From NCBI GenBank assembly GCA_038234815.1, contig JBBQSU010000155.1:1-7820 (forward strand): 7,820 bases of DNA. The letters run 5' to 3'. The notes below the pieces were generated by a model, which saw only the letters and a program-made list of their open reading frames with translations, ran no database searches and had not been told where the DNA came from. The DNA comes from JBBQSU01 sp038234815. Lineage in GTDB: Bacteria > Planctomycetota > Phycisphaerae > Tepidisphaerales > Tepidisphaeraceae. The stretch's first letter is position 1, and every line of letters begins with the position of its first letter. Below are positions 1-5,906 of the stretch, piece by piece. Made by a program: the position numbers and the translations under genes.

Positions 1-206
1 CGGTAGCCAAGACACTTACGCGGACGATTATTCAGTGCTTGCTCGATGCGTGCAACTCGCTGGTGCGTTAGCGTTGAGAAGTCACTGCCCTTGGGCAGAT
101 ACTGGCGGATCAAGCCGTTGGTGTTCTCATTGGTTCCACGCTGCCAACTTGAGTACGGATCGGCGAAGTAGGTCTTGAAGCCCAGACGCTTGGTCACGGT
201 TTTTGG
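1..206 (-). pseudogene. IS30-family transposase, truncated C-terminal fragment
   Basis: The minus strand encodes the end of the DDE catalytic domain of an IS30-family transposase. The signature stretch TYFADPYSSWQRGTNENTNG is followed by a GLIRQYLPKGSDF-type segment and then an ALNNRPRKCLGY-type segment. The glutamate in NENTNG is, by family knowledge, the third acidic catalytic residue. The frame is still open at the left edge, where about 20 further residues would be expected. In the 5' direction the similarity stops near position 200, and the frame meets an in-frame TGA at 207-209. The N-terminal HTH region and the first two catalytic aspartates are absent, whereas full-length members have about 320-380 residues. 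No terminal inverted repeat is visible at the broken end. I read this as a dead IS remnant. Family assignment is firm; the exact break point is approximate. Confidence 0.9.
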
Positions 207-300
207 TCAGAGAAGCCCAGCTATAAGAGTAAGGTTAGCTACCCTGTGGGCGTTGATAGCAGCGCTTTCGCAGCATATCTTGTGAATACCCCGGCCCGGA

Positions 301-483
301 ATGGCTTCTAAGCTTGTCAGGAAGATCATGCGATTTGTCAAAATGACGATTCTCCTGAGTTCGATAGGAATCGTGGGATTGGCGGTGTACTATCTGTTGC
401 CTGAACGCGGACCAATCGGAAACGAAACCGATGAACTCAGCTCGACAACTACTCATGCAGTTGACGCGAAATCTGCACGATGA
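301..483 (+). CDS. small hypothetical membrane protein (possibly frameshifted)
   Basis: A 60-residue ORF with a basic N-terminus (MASKLVRKIMRFVK) and one hydrophobic helix at about residues 15-33 (TILLSSIGIVGLAVYYLLP). It looks like a single-pass membrane protein or an uncleaved signal anchor. Internal ATGs at 328 and 343 are alternative starts. An AGGAAG lies just before 328, only 3 nt away. By hand count, GC by codon position over codons 2-31 is about 40/33/60%, which looks coding. After about position 390 the pattern moves to the frame of the overlapping ORF at 431-640. The two may therefore be one gene broken by a frameshift near 390-425. I do not recognise the family, and no function is proposed. 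Confidence 0.4.
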   Translation: MASKLVRKIMRFVKMTILLSSIGIVGLAVYYLLPERGPIGNETDELSSTTTHAVDAKSAR

Positions 484-640
484 TATGCATCAGGCTCAAG
501 CGGGTATTGAACCGAACCCACGCGTCTATACTGGATCTCATTCCACCTTCAACTGGGTGACCGGCCCTGCCGATATTGCCGGGGGTGATGACGATTGGAC
601 CCAAGCCTATCCCGGCTTCCCTATTAGCTGGCCTATTTAA
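431..640 (+). CDS. small hypothetical protein overlapping the preceding ORF
   Basis: A 69-residue ORF that overlaps the 301-483 ORF by 53 nt in another frame. It is hydrophilic at first, with His/Gln/Asp-rich NLHDDMHQAQAG, and ends in an aromatic, proline-rich tail (QAYPGFPISWPI). It has no membrane helix of its own. Its frame stays open upstream of the ATG to at least 386, so its true beginning may be the membrane anchor encoded from 301, with a frame change between. GC by codon position over the ORF is about 59/48/52% by hand count, a weak coding signal. The next ORF starts 9 nt after its stop. No recognised domain. It could be a free-standing coupled gene, the back half of a frameshifted gene, or chance. 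Confidence 0.35.
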   Translation: MNSARQLLMQLTRNLHDDMHQAQAGIEPNPRVYTGSHSTFNWVTGPADIAGGDDDWTQAYPGFPISWPI

Positions 641-649
641 AGAGTTTTT

Positions 650-898
650 ATGGATAAATTTAGGAAAGTTCCCCTAATTCTTTCACTGATCGCTGTGGGC
701 TTGTCGAGTTTCAGTGCATGGAGGGCGGATAGTACGTACAGTCGAATTGTTCAGGAGGTATGGGAACTATTCAAACCGGCTTACCGGGATCTGAATATAA
801 GCGTTCCGCCCGAACCCAAGACACTGACTGAAGTGCTGGAGCCTGTATCGTATAAGCCATTGGAGCAAAAGAGGAGGCCACCATCAACGTCTCGTTAA
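650..898 (+). CDS. small hypothetical signal-anchored protein
   Basis: An 82-residue ORF. The N-terminus MDKFRK is followed by a hydrophobic segment at about residues 7-23 (VPLILSLIAVGLSSFSAW), consistent with a signal anchor or a signal peptide. The remainder is soluble, with an amphipathic, helix-like part (IVQEVWELFKPAYRDL), and ends in a basic, Pro-rich tail. Only a weak purine stretch (AAAGAG) lies ahead of the ATG. It starts 9 nt after the stop at 640, in tandem with the preceding small ORFs, which suggests one transcript if they are real. I do not recognise the family. The membrane-anchor-plus-helix design is visible; any role is unknown. Confidence 0.45.
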   Translation: MDKFRKVPLILSLIAVGLSSFSAWRADSTYSRIVQEVWELFKPAYRDLNISVPPEPKTLTEVLEPVSYKPLEQKRRPPSTSR

Positions 899-911
899 GG
901 GGAGACTAAAG

Positions 912-1031
912 ATGACGGGGAAACTAAAAAACATGGTACGAACCCAGAAGGGGGACATCCCCGCTTATTCGCCATCCATAAGCTGCGATGTCCCTCTTAT
1001 GCGCACTTTACCGATGATAAGTCCATCATGA
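912..1031 (+). CDS. possible 39-residue ORF crossing an inverted repeat
   Basis: This very short ORF is listed because a clear Shine-Dalgarno-like AGGGGAG (898-904) sits 7 nt upstream of its ATG, directly after the stop of the previous ORF. This is the best ribosome-binding signal in the left third. Against it, the peptide has no recognisable feature and its codons run straight through the 51-bp inverted repeat at 948-998. It could be a leader-like peptide, the start of a gene interrupted by insertion of the repeat, or nothing. Confidence 0.2.
   Translation: MTGKLKNMVRTQKGDIPAYSPSISCDVPLMRTLPMISPS
948..998. repeat. two-stem imperfect inverted repeat (REP-like hairpin)
   Basis: Positions 948-959 (AAGGGGGACATC) pair with 987-998 (GATGTCCCTCTT), giving 12 pairs with one G-T wobble. 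Inside, after a 3x3 mismatched interior loop, GCTTAT (963-968) pairs perfectly with ATAAGC (978-983) around a 9-nt loop. The structure is too regular to be casual. There is no T-tract on either side as an intrinsic terminator would need. It resembles REP/BIME-type extragenic palindromes or the end of a small mobile element. The mobile or REP identity is inferred; the pairing is seen directly. Confidence 0.6.
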
Positions 1032-1569
1032 ATGCGAAACGACGTGCGGCCCCTTTTCTTTTTTCTTACTTCACCAGTTCAACGCGGAGCTGAAATGGCA
1101 CTTCAGGTTGCTCGGCGTTTCGTTGTGCGTGCGAATAATCAGCCAGCAGCAAACGGATGCCTGGCAGATATTCTTGGTGTACTCGAGGCCGATCCGATTT
1201 CTCAAAACCTAATACCCTATTGGAAACAGCCCGAATGTTGGGAGGTTTCATTACGCTTTCCCTTTTACATGCCCGTGGCGAAAGGATTCTGCGCGTCATG
1301 GTGACGGCTGATCGCATCGCCACCGGCTGGTTGATATCCGGTCCGGCTATCACCGAAAATACGCTATCGGCTTTTGAAGGTGTAACGAGTACCGGGCGAC
1401 CAAAAGAGAAAAACACCGTATATGCTGACCATTGTTTTTGCCCGGCTAGAGTATTCATCAGCTTTGCGTGGACCGACGCCCGCGCGGCGGCGCGTGACAC
1501 TTCAATATGGACACATTAAGCAACATCCCTTTTGTCCCCAGCTTGCCGCCGCGCTTCGCCAAACCCGGG
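1032..1569. other. 540-bp stretch without a supportable gene
   Basis: Overlapping ORFs run on both strands here (plus 1157-1519, minus 1066-1500), but neither resembles a known family. GC by codon position for the plus ORF, hand-counted over 100 codons from 1157, is 49/55/46%. Since the minus ORF uses the same third positions, neither strand shows the GC3 excess seen in the neighbouring CLC gene. A short GC-rich inverted repeat (CGCGC...GCGCG) lies near 1480-1495. The stretch also holds the downstream flank of the CLC gene; I see no clear intrinsic terminator. Most likely decayed or non-coding DNA. Confidence 0.5.
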
Positions 1570-2907
1570 TTATGTTTCCAGTGGGGTCGAGTCGCGGCGC
1601 CGTTGTGTGCGGATCACGTTCAGTTTCGTCGTCAGGAGCAGGCTTACGATGCTGGCGGCGATCAGGACGGGCATCATGCTCGTGCCGGTGAGGGTGGTCA
1701 GAATAATACAGGTGCTGATCGGCGTTTTTGTCACCGCGACGTTCACGCCGGCCATCAAAGACAAAATAATCACCGGTGCGGGCACGGCGGGGATTAACAG
1801 GCTGATGGCCGAGCCGACGGCGACACCGATGAACATCAGCGGAAAAATGAATCCCCCACGGAAACCGGAGTGCAGCGTGGCGCCCACGGCAAGCGACTTA
1901 ACGACGGCCAGCAACAGCAACAGGCTTATGGCGGTCCAAAGACCATGGTGACCCACCAGGCCCGCGGGGCTTTGGAGAACTTTATCGATCTGAAACTCAC
2001 CCCAAAACAGGCTCCTCGGCGAAAGCTGGGCGAGCAGGCCGATCGCCAGCCCGCCGATTATGCCGAGGCTGACCGGAAAATGCTCGACGCGATGCATGAT
2101 CCGGCCCATCAGCGAAAACATCCCCACGAAAATCATCGCCACACCGGCGGCGGCTGCGCCAAAGAGCATCGCATAGAAGACGTGCACGAGGAGCCAGGGT
2201 TGATCGGCACGAACATGGAAGAGGATGTGCTCATATCCCACGATCGAGCGGAACACGAGGAAGGCGGCGGTGGCCGCGATGATCGCCGGGAGCAGAGCCT
2301 CGTAGTACTCGATGCCTCGCCGGTGAGGAATCTCCAAGGCGAAAAGCGCTCCACCGAGCGGCGCGCCGAAGAACGCGCCTAAAGCGGCCGCCATCCCACA
2401 AAAAGTGAAGGTGCGGACGACGCGGCCATCAACCCGGAGCCGAGCACCCACCATGCTGGCGATGGATCCTATGATCTGTACGAGGGGAGCCTCCGGGCCG
2501 GCACTGCCTCCTGCCGAGATGCTGACCAGCGAGGTCGCGACCATCGACGGCGTCTGCCTCATGTCGATGCGGCCTTCGTGCAAATGGATGTTATCGACGA
2601 CGGCCGCGATCTCGCCGGCCGAACCCAGCCAGCGCGTGAGCAGCCCGACCAGCAACCCGCCCGTCGTCGTGATGACGAGAATCGCGGGCCTCCAGGCGGG
2701 TTCGATCGACAGCGAGGATAGTGTGATGTTGGCCCCGCGATCCCAAACGCCGCGCATCGCCAACTGCAACACGTAGTAATAACCCGTGGCCACCAGGCCG
2801 CCGGCGATGCCGATCACAACAGCCATCGCCAGTAGTTGCGGATTGGTTAGACGCCGGAAGGGCGCCGCGGATTGGTCGGCAACAACAACTGGTTCGATTG
2901 CGGGCAT
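1570..2907 (-). CDS. CLC-family chloride channel/transporter
   Basis: A 445-residue polytopic inner-membrane protein of the voltage-gated ClC family, moving Cl- or another anion. Family motifs are in order. A GSAGE segment at residues 95-99 corresponds to the GSGIP loop. GGSAGPEAP at 133-141 carries the gating glutamate (E139, equivalent to E148 of E. coli ClC). GAPLGGALFALE at 181-192 matches the helix-H/I region, and GGFIFP at 351-356 matches the GxFxP anion-binding motif. There are no C-terminal CBS domains; the protein ends soon after the last helix (about residue 428). I chose ATG 2907. The frame is open to an ATG at 3000, but the extra 31 residues are hydrophilic and not family-like. 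No Shine-Dalgarno sequence precedes 2907. Residue 193, where E. coli ClC has the inner proton glutamate E203, is Ile, so this may be a channel or an uncoupled transporter. It is separated from the cytochrome operon by about 640 bp, so it is probably its own transcription unit. Confidence 0.93.
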   Translation of the reverse strand: MPAIEPVVVADQSAAPFRRLTNPQLLAMAVVIGIAGGLVATGYYYVLQLAMRGVWDRGANITLSSLSIEPAWRPAILVITTTGGLLVGLLTRWLGSAGEIAAVVDNIHLHEGRIDMRQTPSMVATSLVSISAGGSAGPEAPLVQIIGSIASMVGARLRVDGRVVRTFTFCGMAAALGAFFGAPLGGALFALEIPHRRGIEYYEALLPAIIAATAAFLVFRSIVGYEHILFHVRADQPWLLVHVFYAMLFGAAAAGVAMIFVGMFSLMGRIMHRVEHFPVSLGIIGGLAIGLLAQLSPRSLFWGEFQIDKVLQSPAGLVGHHGLWTAISLLLLLAVVKSLAVGATLHSGFRGGFIFPLMFIGVAVGSAISLLIPAVPAPVIILSLMAGVNVAVTKTPISTCIILTTLTGTSMMPVLIAASIVSLLLTTKLNVIRTQRRRDSTPLET

Positions 2908-3033
2908 CAGCCGACAATATCGACGAGAAAGTGTCTTGTGAAGCGGATATTCGCCTCCGATAGGATCATGGCATTGTGAGACGCGCATCGCGCAGATCAC
3001 CCGACGCGCCGCTTAATTTAAAATACCGCGTGA

Positions 3034-3426
3034 GGCGAAAACCGGGATTATGCCCGCTGCCACGAATTTGAGCCATTTTTCGGTGACTTGTATGCCTTCG
3101 ACGGGCTGATCGGCAGCTTGTTCATTACCTCGCACCGTTTGTAGCTGGTTAACCGCCCCCCGCGAAGATTTTCTCTGGCCGAGCTGGCGCGCTGGCAGGT
3201 TGGATGGGGCGGGTTCTTTGCCCGCAGGGATGCCCACACGCTAAAAGACTACGAGTACTTGAAGTCGGTGGCGCAGTTTTTTCGCAGGCGAATACAGCAT
3301 TTTGGGGAAGGAAATTTGAAGCTATTGTTCGGCGGTCTGCCGGGGCAAATTAGAAGATCGACATACAGAGGCAGATCGGTTACCGGACTGACGAACCGAA
3401 ATAATGGGGAGATTATTTTTAGGTGA
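3034..3426 (+). pseudogene. unidentified gene relic with an in-frame TAG
   Basis: One plus-strand frame runs from after a TGA at 3031 to a TGA at 3424-3426 and is interrupted once, by TAG at 3142-3144. It has no ATG, so the 5' end is missing. Before the TAG it reads FEPFFGDLYAFDGLIGSLFI-like sequence. After it comes FSLAELARWQVGWGGFFARR, then a DAHTLKDYEYLKSVAQFFRR helix-like part. Hand-counted GC by codon position is 48/39/74% for the 23 codons before the TAG and 57/43/64% for 58 codons after it. That is typical coding periodicity in the same frame on both sides. The ORFs on the opposite strand are shadows. I do not recognise the family. The likely reading is a truncated gene with a nonsense mutation. 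Confidence 0.5.
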
Positions 3427-3458
3427 CACCGCATTGCCGGACAATGTCTCCTTTAATT

Positions 3459-3501
3459 GCATCGCGTGAATCGATGCGCATCGGCCGGCGGTGGATGCCG
3501 G
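3459..3501. repeat. cluster of short inverted repeats downstream of the cytochrome operon
   Basis: Three overlapping or adjacent dyads lie in the 125-bp gap after the cytochrome operon. GCATCG (3459-3464) pairs with CGATGC (3472-3477) around a 7-nt loop. The perfect 12-bp palindrome CGATGCGCATCG occupies 3472-3483. CCGGC (3485-3489) pairs with GCCGG (3497-3501) around 7 nt. On the minus strand they come 50-90 nt after the operon stop, so they could be part of a transcript end, but no T-tract follows. Terminator function is a guess. Confidence 0.35.
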
Positions 3502-3550
3502 AGGAATGACAAAATAAACAACGACCCTTTTTGATTCGCGGCGGGGACAA

Positions 3551-5896
3551 TTACTGCTTTAGGAGTTCGCCGGCTTTTCTGTATTGCTCGGCGGCCTGTT
3601 GCCAGTCCTGGTCGTGGGCGTACACCTGTCCCAAAAGCTGCCGCCCCTGCGCGGAATTTTCGATCTGCTTGACGTTTTGTTCCAACAGCAGTCGTGCTTG
3701 TCGCCATTCGTTCAGGGACATCCATGCCTCGGCGCGCACGATGACTTCTTCGGGCGAGGTGTTGCGGACTTTGCCTATGGAATCGAGGACGCGGAGGGCC
3801 TCGGCCGAGCGCTTGATGCGGATCAGCGCCTTGGCCTCGGCGCAGCGGGCTGGGGGGGCGGTCCGGTCGGCTCGGTCAAGTTGCTCCAGCACGTTCAGGG
3901 CTTCCTGCGGTTTCTGCTCGTCGATCAAGCGATGAACCACGCGCAGATTCCGGGCCAGTTGTTTGGCCGGGTCTTCCACTGCCGGGTGAGTGGTCGGCGG
4001 AACGGGGGGCAGCGGGGCCAATCGCCCGGCGGCCAGTTCAAGATACGGCCGAAGTTTCATCGTCAGCACGCTGGGCCGCGCCGAAAGCCGCACGACCTGC
4101 GAGCCATCAGTGCGCAAAACCAAAACCAGCGGTCGCCCGCGCACGCCCAAGGTGTCGGCGGCATCGTTCCTGGGGTCAATCACCAGCGACCAGCTGTCGG
4201 GCGTAGCGGATTTGAGCGTTGCAATCGCCGGTCCCTCAAACGCCCCGCTGGCCACGACTGTCACCTGCACGCTCAGGTCGGCGGGGATGATCTGGCCGAT
4301 CTCCTTGAGCATCGCTGCGGCCTCGGTCGAATTTTCTTGTACGAAAACGACCAGGCTGGGCCGCGCCGGATCGGGGATATGCACCGCTCGCCCGCGGTCG
4401 TCGGTGATGTTCCAGGTGACGAATTGCGCGTCTTCGAATTCGGCCCGCGCCAGGGATTCGATGCGCGTTGTCGGCCCGGTGGTTGGTCCGGTGGTGGGTA
4501 CGGGCACGGGGGTGGTGCGATCGTATGCCAATTCACGATGACAGCCGGGGAAGCAGCTTCCGCCGGTTTCGCTCTTGATAAAGCGCACCGGCATGTCCCA
4601 TGTGCCGTAGTGCAATGTGTCTCGCACAAGCCGGGAATTCGGCCCGGCGTGTATGACGTGGCAGGCGCGGCAGTTTTTGTCGCGGTTGCCCTCACTGGCG
4701 TGAACGCGGTGGAGATTGCGCGAGCCGTTGCGGAAGCCGGTGACGGTGGTTTCCTGGTCGGTAGCTAGCTTGGCATCGTGACAACTGAAGCACAACTCAA
4801 AATTGGCAGGGTCAAATTTCTGATAGAAGCCATTGGAATAGGGCTTTTGCAGAAGGGCCTGATTCGGCCCGCCATGTGATGTATGGCATCCGCCACACTG
4901 GCCGTCCTTTAGTTCCCCGTGCTTGATGAGCTTGGGATCGGCGATTTGTTTGACCGCGGCGATTTCACGACCGTCTTTTGCCTTGGTGGATTTGTCGTGG
5001 CACTTAAGGCACAGCACCGCCGGTGAATCGATGGTGAGTTTTGCGAAATCACCCGCGTGCGGTGTATGGCAAGTGATGCAGGCCCTGCCCTGCGTGACCG
5101 GCGAGTGCGGGACGACCGCGTGGCTGATTTTTTCCGCGATAGGCTTGTGGCATTCGATACAAAGCTGGTCCACCGGCTTGAGCAGCGACAGCGCCACGTT
5201 CGATCCATGCACGTCATGGCATTTCTCGCAGCCGTCTTTCATGGCCTGGTGCTTCACCTTGGCCCGGGCCAGACGCGGTTCAAGTTCCTTGTGGCAGGTG
5301 AGGCACAGATCGGTTCCTGCGGCATCGAGCAATTTCGGGAAGCGTGAGGCGTGCGGAGGATGACAGGAATCGCAGGCCCCTGCGGCCACCGGACCGTGCA
5401 GAACGCTGCGGCCTTTGGTCATGCTTTCGTGACAGCGGTTGCACAACTCGGCAGGGGAAGCCTCACGGATGATGGCCCGGGTTTCTCCGCCATGCGGATC
5501 GTGGCAACCGAGGCATTGTCCTTCAGCGACGGGCTTATGAACGACCGGCATCCCCGCGGTCGAAAAGCCATGGCAATAGGTACACAAATCCGCCTTGTCG
5601 CGATTGACCTTAAAAGTGTGGGCGACCGGGTCGGACAGATCGTGGCAGGCGTCGCAAGTGTTGGAGGCGACCGGGCCATGAACGACGGTGAAAGCCTTCA
5701 GCCGCGAATGGCAGGCGTCGGTCACGCATCCTTCAACCGGGATGCTGGTGGCCGGCCGGGTGGCGGGCGCGGCCGAGCAAAGTGTTGTCAGCCAAAGCAT
5801 CAGCACGATGCACGCCGCCCGCGAGGCGTACCCCGACCACAGGCTTTGCCTGGCGGGCGAATTTACGATCGTCCGAACAGACGCGTTGCGATTCAT
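3551..5896 (-). CDS. secreted multiheme cytochrome c / thioredoxin-like / TPR fusion protein
   Basis: A 781-residue exported electron-transfer protein. A long basic N-region leads to a hydrophobic segment (residues 28-39) and an AxA-type cleavage area near CSAAPA (40-45). Residues 57-453 form the heme domain. It has 13 CxxCH motifs, with cysteines at 81, 105, 128, 152, 175, 198, 223, 246, 273, 296, 334, 369 and 409, flanked by CX4CH (57-63) and CX3CH (448-453). The repeating HxPVxxGxCxxCHxPH unit is the doubled-CXXCH cytochrome type. A Pro/Thr linker (461-478) leads to a thioredoxin/peroxiredoxin-like fold at about 486-625 (SLVVFVQ, WSLVIDP, LGVRGRPLVLVL) with no cysteines. Residues 645-781 look like tetratricopeptide (TPR) helices. 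The ATG overlaps the upstream cytochrome stop (ATGA) and follows a G7AAG ribosome-binding stretch. It is the last gene of the operon. The role is probably periplasmic electron conduction plus partner docking; substrate unknown. Confidence 0.92.
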   Translation of the reverse strand: MNRNASVRTIVNSPARQSLWSGYASRAACIVLMLWLTTLCSAAPATRPATSIPVEGCVTDACHSRLKAFTVVHGPVASNTCDACHDLSDPVAHTFKVNRDKADLCTYCHGFSTAGMPVVHKPVAEGQCLGCHDPHGGETRAIIREASPAELCNRCHESMTKGRSVLHGPVAAGACDSCHPPHASRFPKLLDAAGTDLCLTCHKELEPRLARAKVKHQAMKDGCEKCHDVHGSNVALSLLKPVDQLCIECHKPIAEKISHAVVPHSPVTQGRACITCHTPHAGDFAKLTIDSPAVLCLKCHDKSTKAKDGREIAAVKQIADPKLIKHGELKDGQCGGCHTSHGGPNQALLQKPYSNGFYQKFDPANFELCFSCHDAKLATDQETTVTGFRNGSRNLHRVHASEGNRDKNCRACHVIHAGPNSRLVRDTLHYGTWDMPVRFIKSETGGSCFPGCHRELAYDRTTPVPVPTTGPTTGPTTRIESLARAEFEDAQFVTWNITDDRGRAVHIPDPARPSLVVFVQENSTEAAAMLKEIGQIIPADLSVQVTVVASGAFEGPAIATLKSATPDSWSLVIDPRNDAADTLGVRGRPLVLVLRTDGSQVVRLSARPSVLTMKLRPYLELAAGRLAPLPPVPPTTHPAVEDPAKQLARNLRVVHRLIDEQKPQEALNVLEQLDRADRTAPPARCAEAKALIRIKRSAEALRVLDSIGKVRNTSPEEVIVRAEAWMSLNEWRQARLLLEQNVKQIENSAQGRQLLGQVYAHDQDWQQAAEQYRKAGELLKQ
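4463..4498 (-). repeat. tandem 12-bp repeat encoding a PTTG linker
   Basis: Two full copies and one partial copy of a 12-bp unit (CCNACCACCGGN-like) encode PTTGPTTGPTTR, residues 467-478 of the fusion cytochrome, between its heme and thioredoxin-like domains. Copy number could change without breaking the frame, altering linker length. Confidence 0.7.
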
Positions 5897-5906
5897 CTTC
5901 CCCCCC
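5893..5906 (-). promoter_or_regulatory. G7 tract: ribosome-binding site and overlapping stop/start
   Basis: The 3' end of the upstream cytochrome gene reads CGG GGG GGA AGA TGA. The last A of AGA plus TGA forms the ATGA overlap with the next gene, and the G-run with AAG serves as the probable Shine-Dalgarno sequence. This arrangement implies translational coupling. The heptamer G GGG GGA (5905-5899) also fits the X XXY YYZ slippery pattern. A -1 shift there would run directly into the next gene's frame (AAG ATG AAT). Confidence 0.6.

Noticed and set aside
1066..1519. Overlapping ORFs on both strands (minus 1066-1500, plus 1157-1519)
   Set aside because: Codon-position GC is flat (49/55/46%) and neither translation resembles a family I know, so neither is called.
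1870..2382. 170-codon plus-strand ORF inside the CLC gene
   Set aside because: A very polar His/Glu/Arg-rich translation typical of the antisense of a membrane protein gene; the CLC motifs are on the minus strand.
2908..3000. N-terminal extension of the CLC protein from ATG 3000
   Set aside because: The 31 extra residues are polar, Cys/His-containing and unlike CLC N-termini; ATG 2907 gives a normal-length protein.
3142..3144. TAG as a recoded (read-through) codon in the 3034-3426 frame
   Set aside because: The frame also lacks a start codon and ends early, so simple gene decay explains it better than recoding.
4463..4520. Possible G-quadruplex on the plus strand
   Set aside because: Only three runs of three or more G lie close together; the G-richness is explained by the repeated Pro/Thr/Gly linker codons.
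3584..4768. 394-codon plus-strand ORF antisense to the fusion cytochrome
   Set aside because: It is the shadow of a heme-motif-rich gene. Its translation has no family features, while the minus strand shows a signal peptide, 13 CxxCH motifs and clear domains.
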